Shown: piece by piece, positions 34,029 to 46,288 of the stretch
Numbering within the stretch: the first letter of the stretch is position 1
Layout: every line of letters begins with the position of its first letter
From: Amanita rubescens
Lineage: Eukaryota > Basidiomycota > Agaricomycetes > Agaricales > Amanitaceae
Direction of reading: 5' to 3'
DNA: 64,000 bases
Assembly (NCBI GenBank): GCA_015039365.1
Contig: WION01000209.1
Location: 1 to 64,000 of the forward strand
Position numbers and translations under genes: made by a program
Notes under the pieces: generated by a model
Told to the model about the DNA's origin: nothing
Databases searched by the model: none
What the model saw: the letters and a program-made list of their open reading frames with translations, nothing else

Positions 34029-34575
34029 ATGGACCGCTACCATACTTCCATTCCCAGCGTCGACAGTCTTGCCTTTTGGTATTTGCACGAGGCTTGGGGT
34101 GTCATTGACGTAAGGGTTTCGACTTGATTCTGCCCGGCATGGGATTGACCTTGAGTAGTCAGTCGATTCTACTATACCAAGCGTAGAGGAGACTATGCCT
34201 CCTTCGACCCCACCGACGATTAATAACGCGCAGGTCACCAATGCATCCTTGGGTGGATCTCCAGGCGCTGGGACTGGGGCTGAGATTCAAGATACAAGTT
34301 CCGAGCCCTCCTTCACGTTCGAGACATCAGGGATTAATGGCTCTCTTGTCCACCGCTGCGAATGTGGCAAGGCGATCAAAAGGATGAGCGACCTGAAGCG
34401 CCACTGGAAGTCGAGGAGACACGGTGGACGTGGATTTGGTTGTTTTACATGCCGGAGATCGTATGCCAGGAAATATATGCTTAACCAACATGTGTGTCGG
34501 GCTAGACCTGGCCGGCAATGTGATGGAAGGTCGACATGTGAGAGCTCTGCTCAACATCTTCATTCTATTGGCTAA
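34029..34575 (+). CDS. Short two-finger zinc protein, family copy 3
   Basis: Exons 34029-34109 and 34159-34575 give 165 residues. Both fingers are intact: CECGKAIKRMSDLKRHWKSR with RHGG, then FGCFTCRRSYARKYML with NQHVCRA. The intron acceptor TTGAGTAG|TCAGTCGATT closely matches copy 1. A Ser/Thr/Pro-rich linker precedes the fingers and a polar tail follows. As in the other copies, nearly all conservation lies in the finger block, so the N-terminal part may evolve freely. Confidence 0.72.
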
Positions 34576-35723
34576 TGCAATAAGCTAGTCCTATGTTCCG
34601 ATGGAGGCTACTGACCGTTCTTGAGATTTTAATATGTTCCTTTTCGCGACCTGTTTACTGATTGTACGATATAAATGCGCATGGATGTATATGTGTTTGA
34701 TGTAGTATTTCTTCTATGAGCTGTGTTCATGGACGTGAAACATTAGTAATTGTGAAAGGCTATCTTGAAGGCAAACAGACCCAATATTGGCTGTCGTGAT
34801 GCGTAAGACATTTCCTGTGAGGGCCCGGTACGTTCGTCGTAATTTTCAAAATGACAGAGGTACACGGACCCAGGCTGGAGTCTGATCTTTACGATGAGTT
34901 CACAATTTCCCAAACTCGAGTTCAGGCGCGTACCGTTTTCCACCCAAATTTGCGATTGGTGACGATCGGTTACTAGTGTGTTCTTCCACTTCGTTCGAAA
35001 CGCTAGGAGATAGCACAAATTAGAAAAGTGAGATATCACTTGGTTGGACAGCCGCGGTGAGCTGGCAAAGTCAGGGTCATGCTGTGAAATGCTGTGAAAG
35101 TTCCCCCGCATCAGGGAAACGGCAACTTCCGCTTTCGCCGCTCTGGCCGCTTTTCAGAGTGGTCAAAGCCGCCAAAGCCGTAAAAGCGGCTGTCCGCTTT
35201 TTTAGGCAAGGTACACTGCTCCCAGAGCCGAATCAGTGGCTCTGAAAGCTATTTGATCGCTCTGAGAGTGGTTTTTCGAGCTTTCTTAAGCTTCACACAA
35301 AATCAAATGCAGCAAAAAAGCGATTTTATTATTGGTTGTAACAACGGGAGCCAACGGTAGTAGTAATGTAGTCGTGGAGAGCGGTTTCAAAGTGTGCGAG
35401 AAACTCGGCGGAATCGCGAGCGACCATAGTGATGTAGTAGTACGGGCTTGGAAGGAAAGCAACGATAGCAAAACTGAGATAATGATGGTTTAATAGTGTT
35501 GATGTGATGCTTTGCGTTGCACATTACCTTCTTGCTGTTCGTCGTACGGTTGAATACATTTCAACCCAGTAGCATAAGCCAAAAGAAAGTGGAATTGTGA
35601 GTACATGTTAACGGTTAAGAGCAGCGCTACTCACCTTCGCTTGCTGAGCGAGTCCAATCGATCTTTTCATCAACGGCGAGAGAATGGTATGTCGAGTGGC
35701 TTATGTATGCGAGTAAATATAGC

Positions 35724-35875
35724 ATATAGTTGCTAAAACGAGCTCTGGGAGGTGTCAGGAAAGGGTGGCGCTGCGAGGAAAGAAAGAACTCATCTTCGCA
35801 TATAATCGCTAAAATGAGCTCCGGGAGGTGTCAGGAAAAGGTGGGGCTGCGAGGAAAGAAAGAACTCATCTTCGC
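35724..35875. repeat. 76-bp tandem duplication
   Basis: Two head-to-tail copies, 35724-35799 and 35800-35875, both ending GAACTCATCTTCGC and differing at a few bases. Confidence 0.9.
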
Positions 35876-37408
35876 GGTGTGTATAACAGTTGTAAACCTA
35901 CCATGAACCATTTGCTCAAGCATGGGTCGCCATACCCGTGGTCCTTTTTGCATGGGACGAAAGAGAGAGAGGTGGAGGGAGGAAAGGATAAAGTTCAGCG
36001 AGACGCATCTCGGAACGGTGATGTCACAGTCAGTTATTTGGTAGTGTTTGCAATCCACCCAAAATTCTTCATAAGCCCGATCCCACTGCCATTCAGTGGC
36101 GCGCAAAAATGAAGACACGGGAATGAAAGTCAGCTGGCCAACAAACAAATCGGTAAGTACTTGTCATCGTCCGCGGCACCTATATTCATATCAGTGGCAG
36201 GTCATTGTCTGCGACGGGTCAGATGCGGAGGAAGATGTTGGTGATTGCAAGCAAAGGCATACGTTGGACACTTTGGATGACGAGGAAGCGGATGAAGAAC
36301 GCGTGGAACAGAGAGCAGGCGCAGTTGGGAAGCAAAGCTGTCACGTTTGACCCAGCGCGTTTTTCAACTCCCGGAGTGCGATTCGCCAAACAACCCATTC
36401 CTAGACTCTCCCACCAACGACAATCCACGTACAACCCACGTGAAGAAACGCGCAGTATCCCGCGGAATCCTACGCGATACTCCCCCTTTGGCTGCGGCGT
36501 TCGCAGGGTATACCTGAATTCATTCTTTCTACAACCCACACGAAATGCGCAGTGTCACCTCCTGCGGAATCCTTCCTTCCACCCGAACACCCAGACTTTT
36601 CATGGCATGCATTATCACCAATGCTTCTCTTCCCTACGTGGCCCACCAAGAGTCGCACCAAACACGAGAATGTGCAAGAGTTGGCGAAGAAACTCACTGA
36701 GTAGGAGTACGTCAATCAAGGAGACCAACGCGTCACCCTATCGCCACTTGCCTCAATCGCGTATCAAAGCCCTGGCGCAGGGAACAATTGGCGCATCGCG
36801 AAACTGGCAATACAGACGACATCGAAGACTGCGGACGATACTAGACGCGATTTTTCATGAGAATTGGGAGCACTAAGCCATGGACAGCAAATGCTGATAC
36901 TAATTGCCTAATTGAAGTTATACATGCCTACTGACATTAGTTCTTTTATACACGCTAACCGAACGTGATCCAGAAATATATGATACGTGTCACCTAGTCA
37001 ACCTGATGAGCTACATAGTTGAAAAACGCGCATATAGTCTTACCCTCATCATGAGTTCTGAAAAGCGAGAAACACCACATCCACTTCAACAGTGAGCAGA
37101 CGGAGGAGATTGAACAGCGGTGGGTGTTGGCTGGGTGCTGAGGGGCGTGCCGCGTGAGGCGTGAAGCTTGAAGTTTGGGAGCGGTGAAAGTGGGCATTCA
37201 CCGCCACATCCAAAGTAGCGAGCGATCGCCACCAGAGCTGGAGGGGTCAGAGTTGTCGTGGCCAGAGTGAGAGCGACAAAAGATGACGTCGCCAGAGCTG
37301 GAGGGGCTGAAGCGTTGTTTGCCAGAGCGTGGAGCGATCAAAGCGGAAAATCCCGTTTTGCTGATGCGAGTGCCCATGATCTCACATGCCCATCACTGCC
37401 CATCAGCG

Positions 37409-37808
37409 TTCACTTCGTTGTCAACCAACGGCCTTTGTCAGCTTTGTTGGTGGCCCCGATTCTTTCGCTGGGTGGCACGTCACTGGCATGATCCGAGCAT
37501 TATTGTTCATTATCTTTAGATCTTTCAATATGAATGAACCGCAAGTGCTTACGCGTTGGTCAGTGGTATCAAGTTAAGTTTCAGTTTGGTATTCCCTCTC
37601 TGTGGCCTTGGTATCGTTTCAAGTATCGATTAGTGTTGACGCGGCGGCTTTTGTCAAAACATAACATATGGGCATATACACGTGCCATCATAAGGTCAAG
37701 AATGATCAGCCCGAACCTGAACACTTCCGTTACAACTGGACTGATCACTCTCGGTTCTTCTTTCCCTCCATCCTCGCCCCTCCGCACGCCCGAGCTATCC
37801 CGTACATG
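37409..37808 (+). repeat. Duplicated promoter segment, copy 1 (orphan)
   Basis: Matches 39749-40130 in the same orientation with small indels. Shared blocks include CTTTGTCAGCTTTGTTGGTGG, TTGGTCAGTGGTATCAAGTT and ATGATCAGCCCGAAC. The similarity ends at CCCGTACATG, the start codon of the gene at 40128, but no homologous coding sequence follows this copy. Confidence 0.85.
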
Positions 37809-38147
37809 GTCACATTGCCTAATCGATTTTTGTTATACAGTGTATCGAATACGATCGATAAGACACTCATCTCTAGCTGCGCGTTCATCCGCATTGAAAG
37901 CCATAAAATTGCAGAGCAGGGCAAACTAGGCTAGTCAATATCCGCTGGGTAGTAGGTCTCGGTTAATTTCATACAAACAACGTTTTAATCACCTGTCGCA
38001 GCTGGATATTTATTTAAGGCGAGGCCGGAGTTCGATTAATCTGCGGCTGGGAAGACGCCGAAGACTGAATGATACCTGCCCTATCAGATCTAACGGGCCC
38101 TTAACGAGTAGAAAAGGATCCCACAATCATCAGATAAGGCCAGTATA

Positions 38148-39510
38148 TTAACAAACTAACGTCTCAAGCTTGCGCATCAATACATCATCAGATACAAACG
38201 GACCACCGAAGTAGACAGGGACTTGGAATCCATCATCGTCTTCATCCCAAAGAAATTGATCAAAAATTTCAGAGGCTCCGCAGGCGTAAGACACCCGACA
38301 GATTGCCAGGTGGAGGTTGCAAATCCTCGGGTCGGGGAGTGTAACTTGATGACCACCGGCGCCCGCCCCAAAATGTAATTCATCACCGTCCCGCAGCAGT
38401 ATGTAGCGTACCACCTTATCCGGTCGAACAACTCGGTAATAGTACTTGTACTAAGTGATATGTGAATTCAAGATCGCAACCAAAACAAAAAAAACTCACT
38501 TGACCACCAGAGGATATCGCTTCGATTCCCCAGGCCAGATGCTTATCCATCGAATCGTGAGCATTACTCTCAAGATCCAACGCATTGCGTGGATGATTTA
38601 TGTTATCATGTATGGTTTGGGCGTCTAAAGCAGAGCCTGAAAACATTTCAATCGCAGCATGTATTTGTGTCTAGAGAAATATATAAATAAGGAAAGCGTT
38701 GTCCAAGGGATAGCGTTACCTTCGAATGGATAGAAAACGGGATGATATGAGCGCAGCGGGCCACCACTGCATTCGGAGGGAAGAAGGGCGCTTTCGTGAG
38801 CAGACAGTTGCCGCCATCGCGGAGCATGATCTACAACGGACCTTAGCCTAATATCCAATGAGTCAACTTGTCGAACTTTCCAGGTCCTTTAAAGCCGATT
38901 GGCTCCTACTAGTAGCTTGTGTTAACAAGTCCTCGATTTCCTCGATGCGTCTACGATTCGGAGTAGAATGAACACTATCTTGAGGTGTCTGTCTTCCACC
39001 GGGATTTCGAACTTGAAAAAGTAGAATGTCAACGCAAACTGGCTAACCTTGTGGCAAAAGAACCACATACAGGGGATCACCAGATGAGATAAGTAGTGAC
39101 TCCCCAGCTGCGTAACTGTCGAGAGGTCGCCAGGGGACTCGGACTCCTGGAGTTCCTGAAGAACTTTAACTGCCCATTCATCTGCTGACAAAGTGGAAAC
39201 CTCGCCATACACTTCCTCGGCTTAAAAGACATTCAGCAAGTAGGAAATCAAATCAACGAAGCAACAAACCCAAGGTTTCTACAAGTCCATTCCCACACTT
39301 TCCAAGTTTAGTTAACAACTCTTTAGCGATAGTTTCTGGGGATTGCGCGTGGGTGATCAGCGCTTGTAGTATTTTATGCGCCGGTAAGTCGAATGTTGAA
39401 GATTCTACGCCGACACGTCTGGCAATTCCTAGAGGCGGCTGTCCAGTGGATTCGTAACTCTCGTCCATTAGTTTCAAGAGGGCCAAAGGATAACTTGTGA
39501 CTTGGGACAT
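38148..39510 (-). CDS. HNH nuclease domain protein (HNH_2 type)
   Basis: A multi-exon gene read from MSQVTSYPLALLKLMDES. Exon 1 (39510 to about 39265) and exon 2 (from about 39222) encode a helical N-terminal domain. The HNH core is RDGGNCLLTKAPFF, then ARCAHIIPFSIHSK, then after an intron NHPRNALDLESNAHDSMDKH, giving the His, Asn and His of the fold. A conserved C-terminal block follows (YYYRVVRPDK, DGDELHFGAG). Proteins with this architecture are numerous in agaricomycetes and uncharacterised; the fold predicts metal-dependent nucleic-acid cleavage. The splice between about 39080 and 38840 is unresolved, so a disabling lesion there cannot be excluded. The gene lies between two direct copies of the neighbouring promoter. 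Confidence 0.72.
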
Positions 39511-40127
39511 TCCCGCTACGTAAGTGGTGGGTATTCATGCAACCTGTAAGGTGAAGGGTTTTTCCGATTCGAGGCCTGAAATCTTTTCGGACGAGACAAC
39601 GGCGATACGCAACCAGTCCAAGCAGCGCACGTCACATCCCGGCGAGACGCGAGACATCCTAGTACGCTCTTCCGAGTACTGACTGACTGCGCTTCCTGCA
39701 TTTGTTCTCATCACATTGAAAGTTCCCCCGGTCCAACAACTCATCGACATCACTTCATTATCAACCAACTGTCTTTGTCAGCTTTGTTGGTGGCCTGGCC
39801 AGATTCTTTCGCTGGGTGGCATGATCACGTTCGTTCATTATCTTTAATTAGATCTTTCGTGAATGAAACGAACTGCAAGTGCTTACGCATTGGTCAGTGG
39901 TATCAAGTTTCAAAATTCAGTTTGGTATTCCATCTGAGCTCTGGGAGACGTCAAAACATAACCATATGGGCATGTACACGTGCCATTCGACCAAGAATGA
40001 TCAGCCCGAACCCCGATAGCCGTAATGAACACTTCCGTTACAATTGGACTGATCACTCTCGGTTCTTCTTCTTTCCTCTCCATCCTCGTCCATCCTCGCC
40101 CCTCCGCACTTCCGAGCTACCCCGTAC
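39511..40127. promoter_or_regulatory. Promoter of the coiled-coil gene (duplicated segment, copy 2)
   Basis: The copy of the duplicated segment attached to its gene runs from 39749 to the ATG at 40128. It is the probable promoter and 5' leader. It lies between the divergently transcribed HNH gene and the coiled-coil gene. Confidence 0.6.
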
Positions 40128-43100
40128 ATGAGCATTCCTGGCCCAGATGCAGCACAGCCGACACGACCAGCAACACCCGAGAGCCTTTATAGCGCGACAC
40201 CTACCATCGAAGACTTGACAGCTGCTCTGGCAGAGTTCTCCCAACGAGTTCCGCCTCCGGACCCTCCGCTTCGTCTCACTTGTTGTTGTGGGAAGGATGA
40301 ATGTGAGAATTTGAGCAATTGGTTGGAAACAAAGGGGGGACTAGAGACCCGGTTGAGGTTGAGCGCTGGTAAGCTTGCAATCTGTTACTCTCTATGCTAT
40401 TGACGTATGGTTGTTGTCAGAGGTTGGCCAAGCATTGTTACGGCGCCATGAGGCTTATATGCATCGACATGAGGTTCGTTACCTTTCTACTGCGTTCTGG
40501 TGCCATTCTGACTCGGATCACGATGGTGATACGATTCCATTTAGACACCTCCTAAGCGACAAGCTTCGATAACTAATAGTATCAGTTCCTTTGTGATCCA
40601 TGGGTCACAAGAAGAAAGAGATAGCTATGTTGCCGAGTTACTCAAGGAGAAGGCTTTGTTGGAGAAGGTCCGTCTATGTTCAATTCGTTTTTAACGTTCC
40701 TTAAGATCTATTCTTTAGCGCCTGAACCAGGCACTCATCAACAGTGAGGTATCAGAAGCATCGACCAAGTCTATCCTTCAAGAGCTGGAAGAAGCACGAG
40801 CTACGGTCTCACGACTGACAGCTACTCAGGCCCGTTCCACTGGCTGGGACATCCGCCTGTCCGCCGTGATGAAAGAGAGAAACGATATACAACAAGAACG
40901 TGACGTCGAATCGCAGAGGGCTAGGTTGGCTGAAACGAGGTTTGCCGCTCTCAAAGAGAAAGCAGGTGTGTCATGTCCTTGAATTTACGTTACTGGTTTC
41001 TCAAACTCTGGTATCGGTAGCTAAACTTCAAACGGAGGTCTACCAGCTTCAGGAAGCACTCGAGTCCAAGCGCGTCACTCATCTGGAGTCGTCCGATTGT
41101 ACCCTACAAGATGCGCGCGCGCACATTCAACTCATGCAAAATGGGCAGCTTCCGCGTAGCGCGCATGATGAGCTGGCGAAGGTCCTGGAATCTCTGGTCA
41201 ATGATAACGAGATCATCAAACGCGACAATGCGGAATTACAACAGCTATTATCAGATTGTCGGGAAGATTTTCATGCTTTGCAGGAAGAAGTAGAGGAACA
41301 ACGGCTTAATCAGGAACTGCCGCGTAAGTGTCAGTTACGTCTTGCCCTGATTGATTGATCATGTATTCCTTAAAGCTAGAGCCCTGAGACACAAACAGAG
41401 TACAGCACCATCGTTTTCCATAAAAGAATTCTCAGTGAGTCTGTGTTGTCGTGCATAAATTAGCTGTTCTGACTTGAAAACCTTTGAGATACCTGTTCCG
41501 GACCAGCGAAGTACTAGTCTGGAACGGAGCTCGCGCGCATTCGTAAGATACATTTTATTTCATTTGGTCTACGAATTGATCCGGTAAAGCAGGAACCCCT
41601 GACACCAGAAACTAACCACCGTCCTCTTTCTCCCACAACACATCTGTCAACACCATCCGAACCACGATTATTGTACCATCCACCCTGTTCCAGCAGCAGC
41701 CTATACCCAGCATTACAAATCAGCTATGATTTGGATCCAGATACCATCGACGAAGATGACGAACCTATTGGAAAGTCTATGCATACCAAATCCACACCGA
41801 CACGTTCTCGCGGCGTGCAGATGAACGGGACCTGGTCAACCTCTATACCATTTTCACAGTTTCGCTATCTCACTCCGTATGGCGCCTCTCTTCACCCTCC
41901 GCCACTTACTAGCAGTGACCCGCGTTCGGAATCTTCATCTTTTTCGTCCGAGACTCTCACATCACACATTGCCGTTCTCCTGGAACGATTGACCCAGCTC
42001 TTTTCCAAACTTGCTCAAGCGGATGCCCTCACTCTCACGAACCGTCTCAAACGCCAACATCTATACCATAATCCTGGCGATGTCAAGCACCTCTCGCGGT
42101 CAACCATTAACCAGATACTGGCTGATGCTGCAGGATTGAGGTCTCAGTTCCGAGTATTATTGGAGGACGAAAAGATGGTTGCGGTGTGTACGAGGAAGGA
42201 GGTGCGGACTCTCTTCAGATTGATGAGAGAGATGTTTGGAGAGATGGGGAGACTGAGGGTTGTGCTGAACGATGTGATCTTGGATCCAAGCCAGGCGCCG
42301 AGGGTGAGCGAAGCTGCGATGGATCCAAAGAAGAGGGAAGAGGATGGTTTGGGTGCTGGATCCAAAGATGGATGGGATGGGACGCTGAATTGGATGGGTC
42401 CATTATCCAAATTGTTCTCCCCGGGCAACAGGACAGAGAAACGCCAGACGGAGGATCGACTGTCGGCCGGACCGCCACTTAGCAAGTCTACCAGTAACCA
42501 AAGCGCTGCGTCCGGAATAACAAGCTTGGGTGTAACAGGAGCAGTTGGAGGCCCCCGGTCCCGGCCGATAACTGTTCCAAAGAATGCGCCTGCGCTGGCT
42601 GCTTCGGCTACGACTGTCAATGTCGAGTTCTTGGGCGCAGGGCTCAAGGGCAAGACAGTGACTAATACATTCTCGAGCAGTGATGGCCCCGTGCCGCCTT
42701 TGTTCTCTGTTTCTCCGGACAACCATAATGCCGAATGGCAGATGCAGCGCACTATTTCCGGTGCGGGAGGATCGAGGAACGTCATGGACATTTTTGCGGG
42801 TGCGCCGTCAAAGGTGTTGGACCCTGAGCCATGGGTTGTGTTGCCTAGATCACCGCGGAAAGCCAGGTCAGCGATTATCCCAACAATGGATTTGACGGGG
42901 AGGTCTAGTCCCACTCCTCGACCTACTGTGGAAAGCGGCGTAGGACATGGACAACCTGCGGAAGACGGAATGGGAAGAGTTATAGGTGGACTCTCGAGAT
43001 ATGTTGATGCGGTCATCGACCCTGTCTTTGGCCGTACATCAGGACCGTCTGATTACCTCCCGACGATGTCACCTCTACCGCTAACGACCAAGGAAGACCA

Positions 43101-43710
43101 ACAACGCAGCGTTTCAAACGAGAGACCAAATCAGGCCAGTGAACAGCCGACTCGACCGCGTCTAAGGCGTGGATTGTCCGATTCTTCCATCCATTCTACG
43201 TTTACAAGTCAGGCTATGGACGAGGAGCGGTCTTATCCGCATTCACCCGTTGCTCCAAATTCAGGGCCAAGCGTCGGAGTGGTACCGAACAGACAGCCTC
43301 GCTTTCCTGCCATGTGGCCTGATAGACAGTCGGTGCTGCAAGCGCTTAGTAGGACGATGCAGAATTTCAGGTTGGGACAGGGAGGAGCGAGCTCTGCCAA
43401 AGCTCGGACCACATCGTCAACGGGCAGCGCGGATGCAAGTAGCAGTGAGGTATCTCAAGAACCGCAGCCTCAATTGCCCGCTGTGCCGGTAAACGGGGAA
43501 TTTCGAGCGACAAAGACGAGCGGGAAAGCTGGTGATCCTCATACTACTCCGCGGAAGGGAATGCGAGTGAAGCCGCGCAGTTCGACACCTACGGATTTGG
43601 GTGTGTCATACTATGAGTACCCAGCGCCGGGTGCAATGGGTACTTCGGCTCTTCTCAACTCCCTGCCTGCTCGCGCCAGTATGCGTGATCCGTTTGTGTG
43701 GGAAGCATAA
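40128..43710 (+). CDS. Large coiled-coil protein of unknown function
   Basis: Exon 1 (40128 to about 40370) encodes MSIPGPDAAQPTRPATPESL and a CCCGKDEC motif. Following exons to about 41330 are rich in heptad-like helices (LLKEKALLEK, ILQELEEARATVSRL, QLQEALESK), forming a coiled coil of about 200 residues. Short exons then lead into a long final exon (from about 41591 to the TAA at 43708-43710). It has a conserved helical domain (TSHIAVLLERLTQLFSKLAQ through EVRTLFRLMREMFGEMGRLR) and a Ser/Pro-rich disordered tail. The junction near 40470-40610 is uncertain. The layout suggests a scaffold protein of the cytoskeleton or membrane traffic, but I recognise no named family. Confidence 0.72.
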
Positions 43711-43851
43711 ATGCGGATCTATTCTATCTATGGAGTGTTTGAGTGGATTTTACGGGATGATTTATGGATACTACATCTACGTCTATGTATTATGTATGCG
43801 ATTTTTTTGGTTTACAAAAGGACTACTTGCTGGACCAGATTGCTTCCGTTT

Positions 43852-46288
43852 ATGGGGATTTTCGATTTACGTAAACAAAGAACTCCGACAACGCCGAATT
43901 TCAAAGCGCTGGCAGCCAACCGGCTAACATTACAACAACTCCTTGATCAAGTGATCGTCCATCCTTGCCCCAACGTTCCCGTAAACCCCATTAGACATAG
44001 AGATTTGTTTGGGGAGGCCTGGGAGCGCGGAATGGAAAATGATACCCAACCTTCAACTGCGCCTGGTTCCGGCCGCTCTTCTCCACGACTTGACGCTGGC
44101 GAAAGCACCCCCGGAATTACCTTTACACCCCGTCGCGCGATGGCTTCGTTTGATAATCTGGTCGCGCTGGCGAATCACCAGGAGCGGTTGAGGGAGGCGC
44201 GGAAGATGATGTGGAGGGATAGAGGAGAGCCTGTGGTGGAATTGGATAATCTGAAAGACTGCTTGAGGCATGCGGCAAAGGGCAGTTTTCGTGAGTTGAA
44301 GTTTGAGCTACTTTGCTTTGGCGTTTGACGTAGTATGTACGAAAGGATCGGCAACCCTGGCATTTAATATTCGAGCCTGTGTTAATTTGGTGCTGGCGTT
44401 GATGCGTTTGAATAGGGTACCAAGGTTTTTTTCTTGTCTATCGAGTTATATCAACGTTTTTTTCTGATTGATGCCTGTTACTTAGAGATCACCGTTTCGC
44501 GATGGTTAGGCATGCGGTGTTTGGCGAGGACACTTGGAGATTTGCGGCCATGCTAGGTGCGAGAAACTTTTATTCAGGCGCGACACGATAGATTAACGCC
44601 CGTGTACATGTAGGGACCTTTACGGGACTTTACAAATTTTTGATAAATGCGCTGCCAATATTTTTCCCTGCCATCAGCCCCGAGACTGAACAGTCAAAAA
44701 AGGCGTCAACTGCTGATGGACCGACTCTGGAAAACCCTGCTAAGACAGTGGAGGTTACGCTCCCTAAGCACAATGCTCGACTATCATTAAGCGCTCATGC
44801 ACAACTTGTCTTTTTGAGGAAGAGAACGCGGAGATGGCATGCGGCATTGGCTGGAGCCATCGCTGGTGGTTTGGCCATCATATGGGAAAAGAGGAGCAGG
44901 AGAGAAATTGTCGCGCAGCAACTATTTGTCCGGTATGTTTCCCCACCTTTCCTTGTCAATGCAATGAATGACAGTACCTCAGCGGTCTTCAGGGATCCTA
45001 TAATTCATTTACAACCAAACATAATATCCACATTCCTCACGGTGATGTATTATTGTTCTCGCTGGCGTAAGTATACTCGCCATCACAACCGAAAAAGTAC
45101 TAAAGCATGTCGTAGATGTGGCCAAATTTTGTATGCGTTTCTACTTCGCCCAGATACCCTCGACAAGTCCTACAGGGCCTGGTAAGAAGCTCCTTGCTTT
45201 CGTATGATCATAATGAACACCTTTTTTTTTAGGATAGGTCAGGCAGCCAAAGTTCCGCCCGGATGTCTGCGTATGAATTACGGTCTCGTAAAAGAAGATA
45301 CGTTCGACGTGCGAGACCTAGACCAAATATGCGCGTTGTCGGTAAGCACCATTCTTCTCTTCTCTTTATCTCTTATCTCATAAGTCGTTTAGGACATTAC
45401 ACCTACAAATCTAACAGATCTCAGTATTATGCGGGAGCAATTCTTCCCTTCTTCCTCCTCTCTAGATATCCCCCCATATCGCCCTAGATATGCTCCTTGC
45501 TCGGCAGTGCACCCTGCATTATCATCGTGCATGTCTGTTCCTCTTGATCGGTTCTTTGCCGTCTTCAAGTGGATGCTTCCTATCTATAGCGTTTTACATT
45601 TCGCCCCCGCGATATTGTTTAAATGGAAGTCATTTATCCGAGATCCAGGAAACGTCCTCGTTAAATCTGGTTTGGGTAGCTTGAGAAGCTCGGCATTCCT
45701 AGGAGTTTTTGTTATAATATACCAAAGTGAGTTGACAAATATTTTTATCGTCGCCCGTTGAATGACAAGTACACGTCAGGCTTATTTTGTTATAAGCATT
45801 ATCTCCATAGAGTTTTATCCGAACTGAAGCTATCATCATCCGCCTCCTCTAATCCGCTATCGAGGATACCACAACATGTGATTGACTACTTAGTTTCCAA
45901 ATTGTCTTTTTGGTTCGCTGGCTTTGCAGCGGGACTGTCGTTATTTGTGGAGGAAAAGAGGCGGAGAGGTGAACTGGCCATGTATGTGCTGCCGAAGAGT
46001 TTAGAGAGTTTGTGGATTGCGGCGCGGGGGAGGGGATTGGTATTCCGAACCGGCAAATGGGGTGAACCATTGGTAAGTGTAAGCGGGACGTTGAAGAGAT
46101 CTGAATATAACGATATTTTTCAACAGTTGACTACGATTGGAATGGGAATGGTCATGGTATGTCTCTTCTTTTCACCTAATGTCGCGAAGCGAACTGAATT
46201 CCTCTTTCAGAGCACTTACCAAAATGATCCACAACACTTATCTGGACTTGTTAGACGGATTCTATACCAATTTATTGGTCCAAATTGA
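43852..46288 (+). CDS. TMEM135-like multi-pass membrane protein
   Basis: At least seven exons. The first (43852 to about 44286) begins MGIFDLRKQRTPTTPNFKAL; the frame is open further upstream to 43711 but that part is hydrophobic and directly abuts the previous stop. Later exons encode LAFNIRACVNLVLALMRL, RRWHAALAGAIAGGLAIIWE, CGQILYAFLLRPDTLD and FWFAGFAAGLSLFVEEKRRR followed by GELAMYVLPKSLESLW, the last close to the hallmark segment of TMEM135. Animal TMEM135 affects mitochondrial and peroxisomal dynamics; the fungal role is unknown. The end at STYQNDPQHLSGLVRR...FIGPN is probable. A protein-like frame at about 46466-46671 (VGCRRTAIGVLVPYFIKSGS) may be a further exon or alternative end. 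Confidence 0.75.

Larger units (their letters stand above)
34576..38147. other. Gene-poor, repeat-containing region
   Basis: No well-supported gene in 3.6 kb. Minus-strand segments at about 35329-35725 look partly coding (SPYYYITMVARDSAEFLAHF) but several frames compete and no splice model is convincing. A 76-bp tandem duplication lies at 35724-35875. A 223-codon frame at 36205-36876 has arginine-rich, unconserved composition and is probably chance. A copy of the promoter of the gene at 40128 is at 37409-37808. Confidence 0.4.

Noticed and set aside
34743..35111. A 122-codon minus-strand frame after zinc-finger copy 3
   Set aside because: No recognisable features, and nothing comparable lies downstream of the other two copies.
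36205..36876. A 223-codon open frame on the plus strand
   Set aside because: Composition is Arg/Pro/Ser-rich without any domain, other frames in the same stretch are equally open, and no promoter or partner exon is evident.
42144..43016. A 290-codon minus-strand open frame opposite the coiled-coil gene
   Set aside because: It is the antisense shadow of a long plus-strand exon that has clear protein character and splicing.
43711..43851. Extension of the TMEM135-like gene to the ATG immediately after the preceding stop
   Set aside because: The extension is a hydrophobic, low-quality sequence in what should be the spacer between two genes; the ATG at 43852 gives a better N-terminus.
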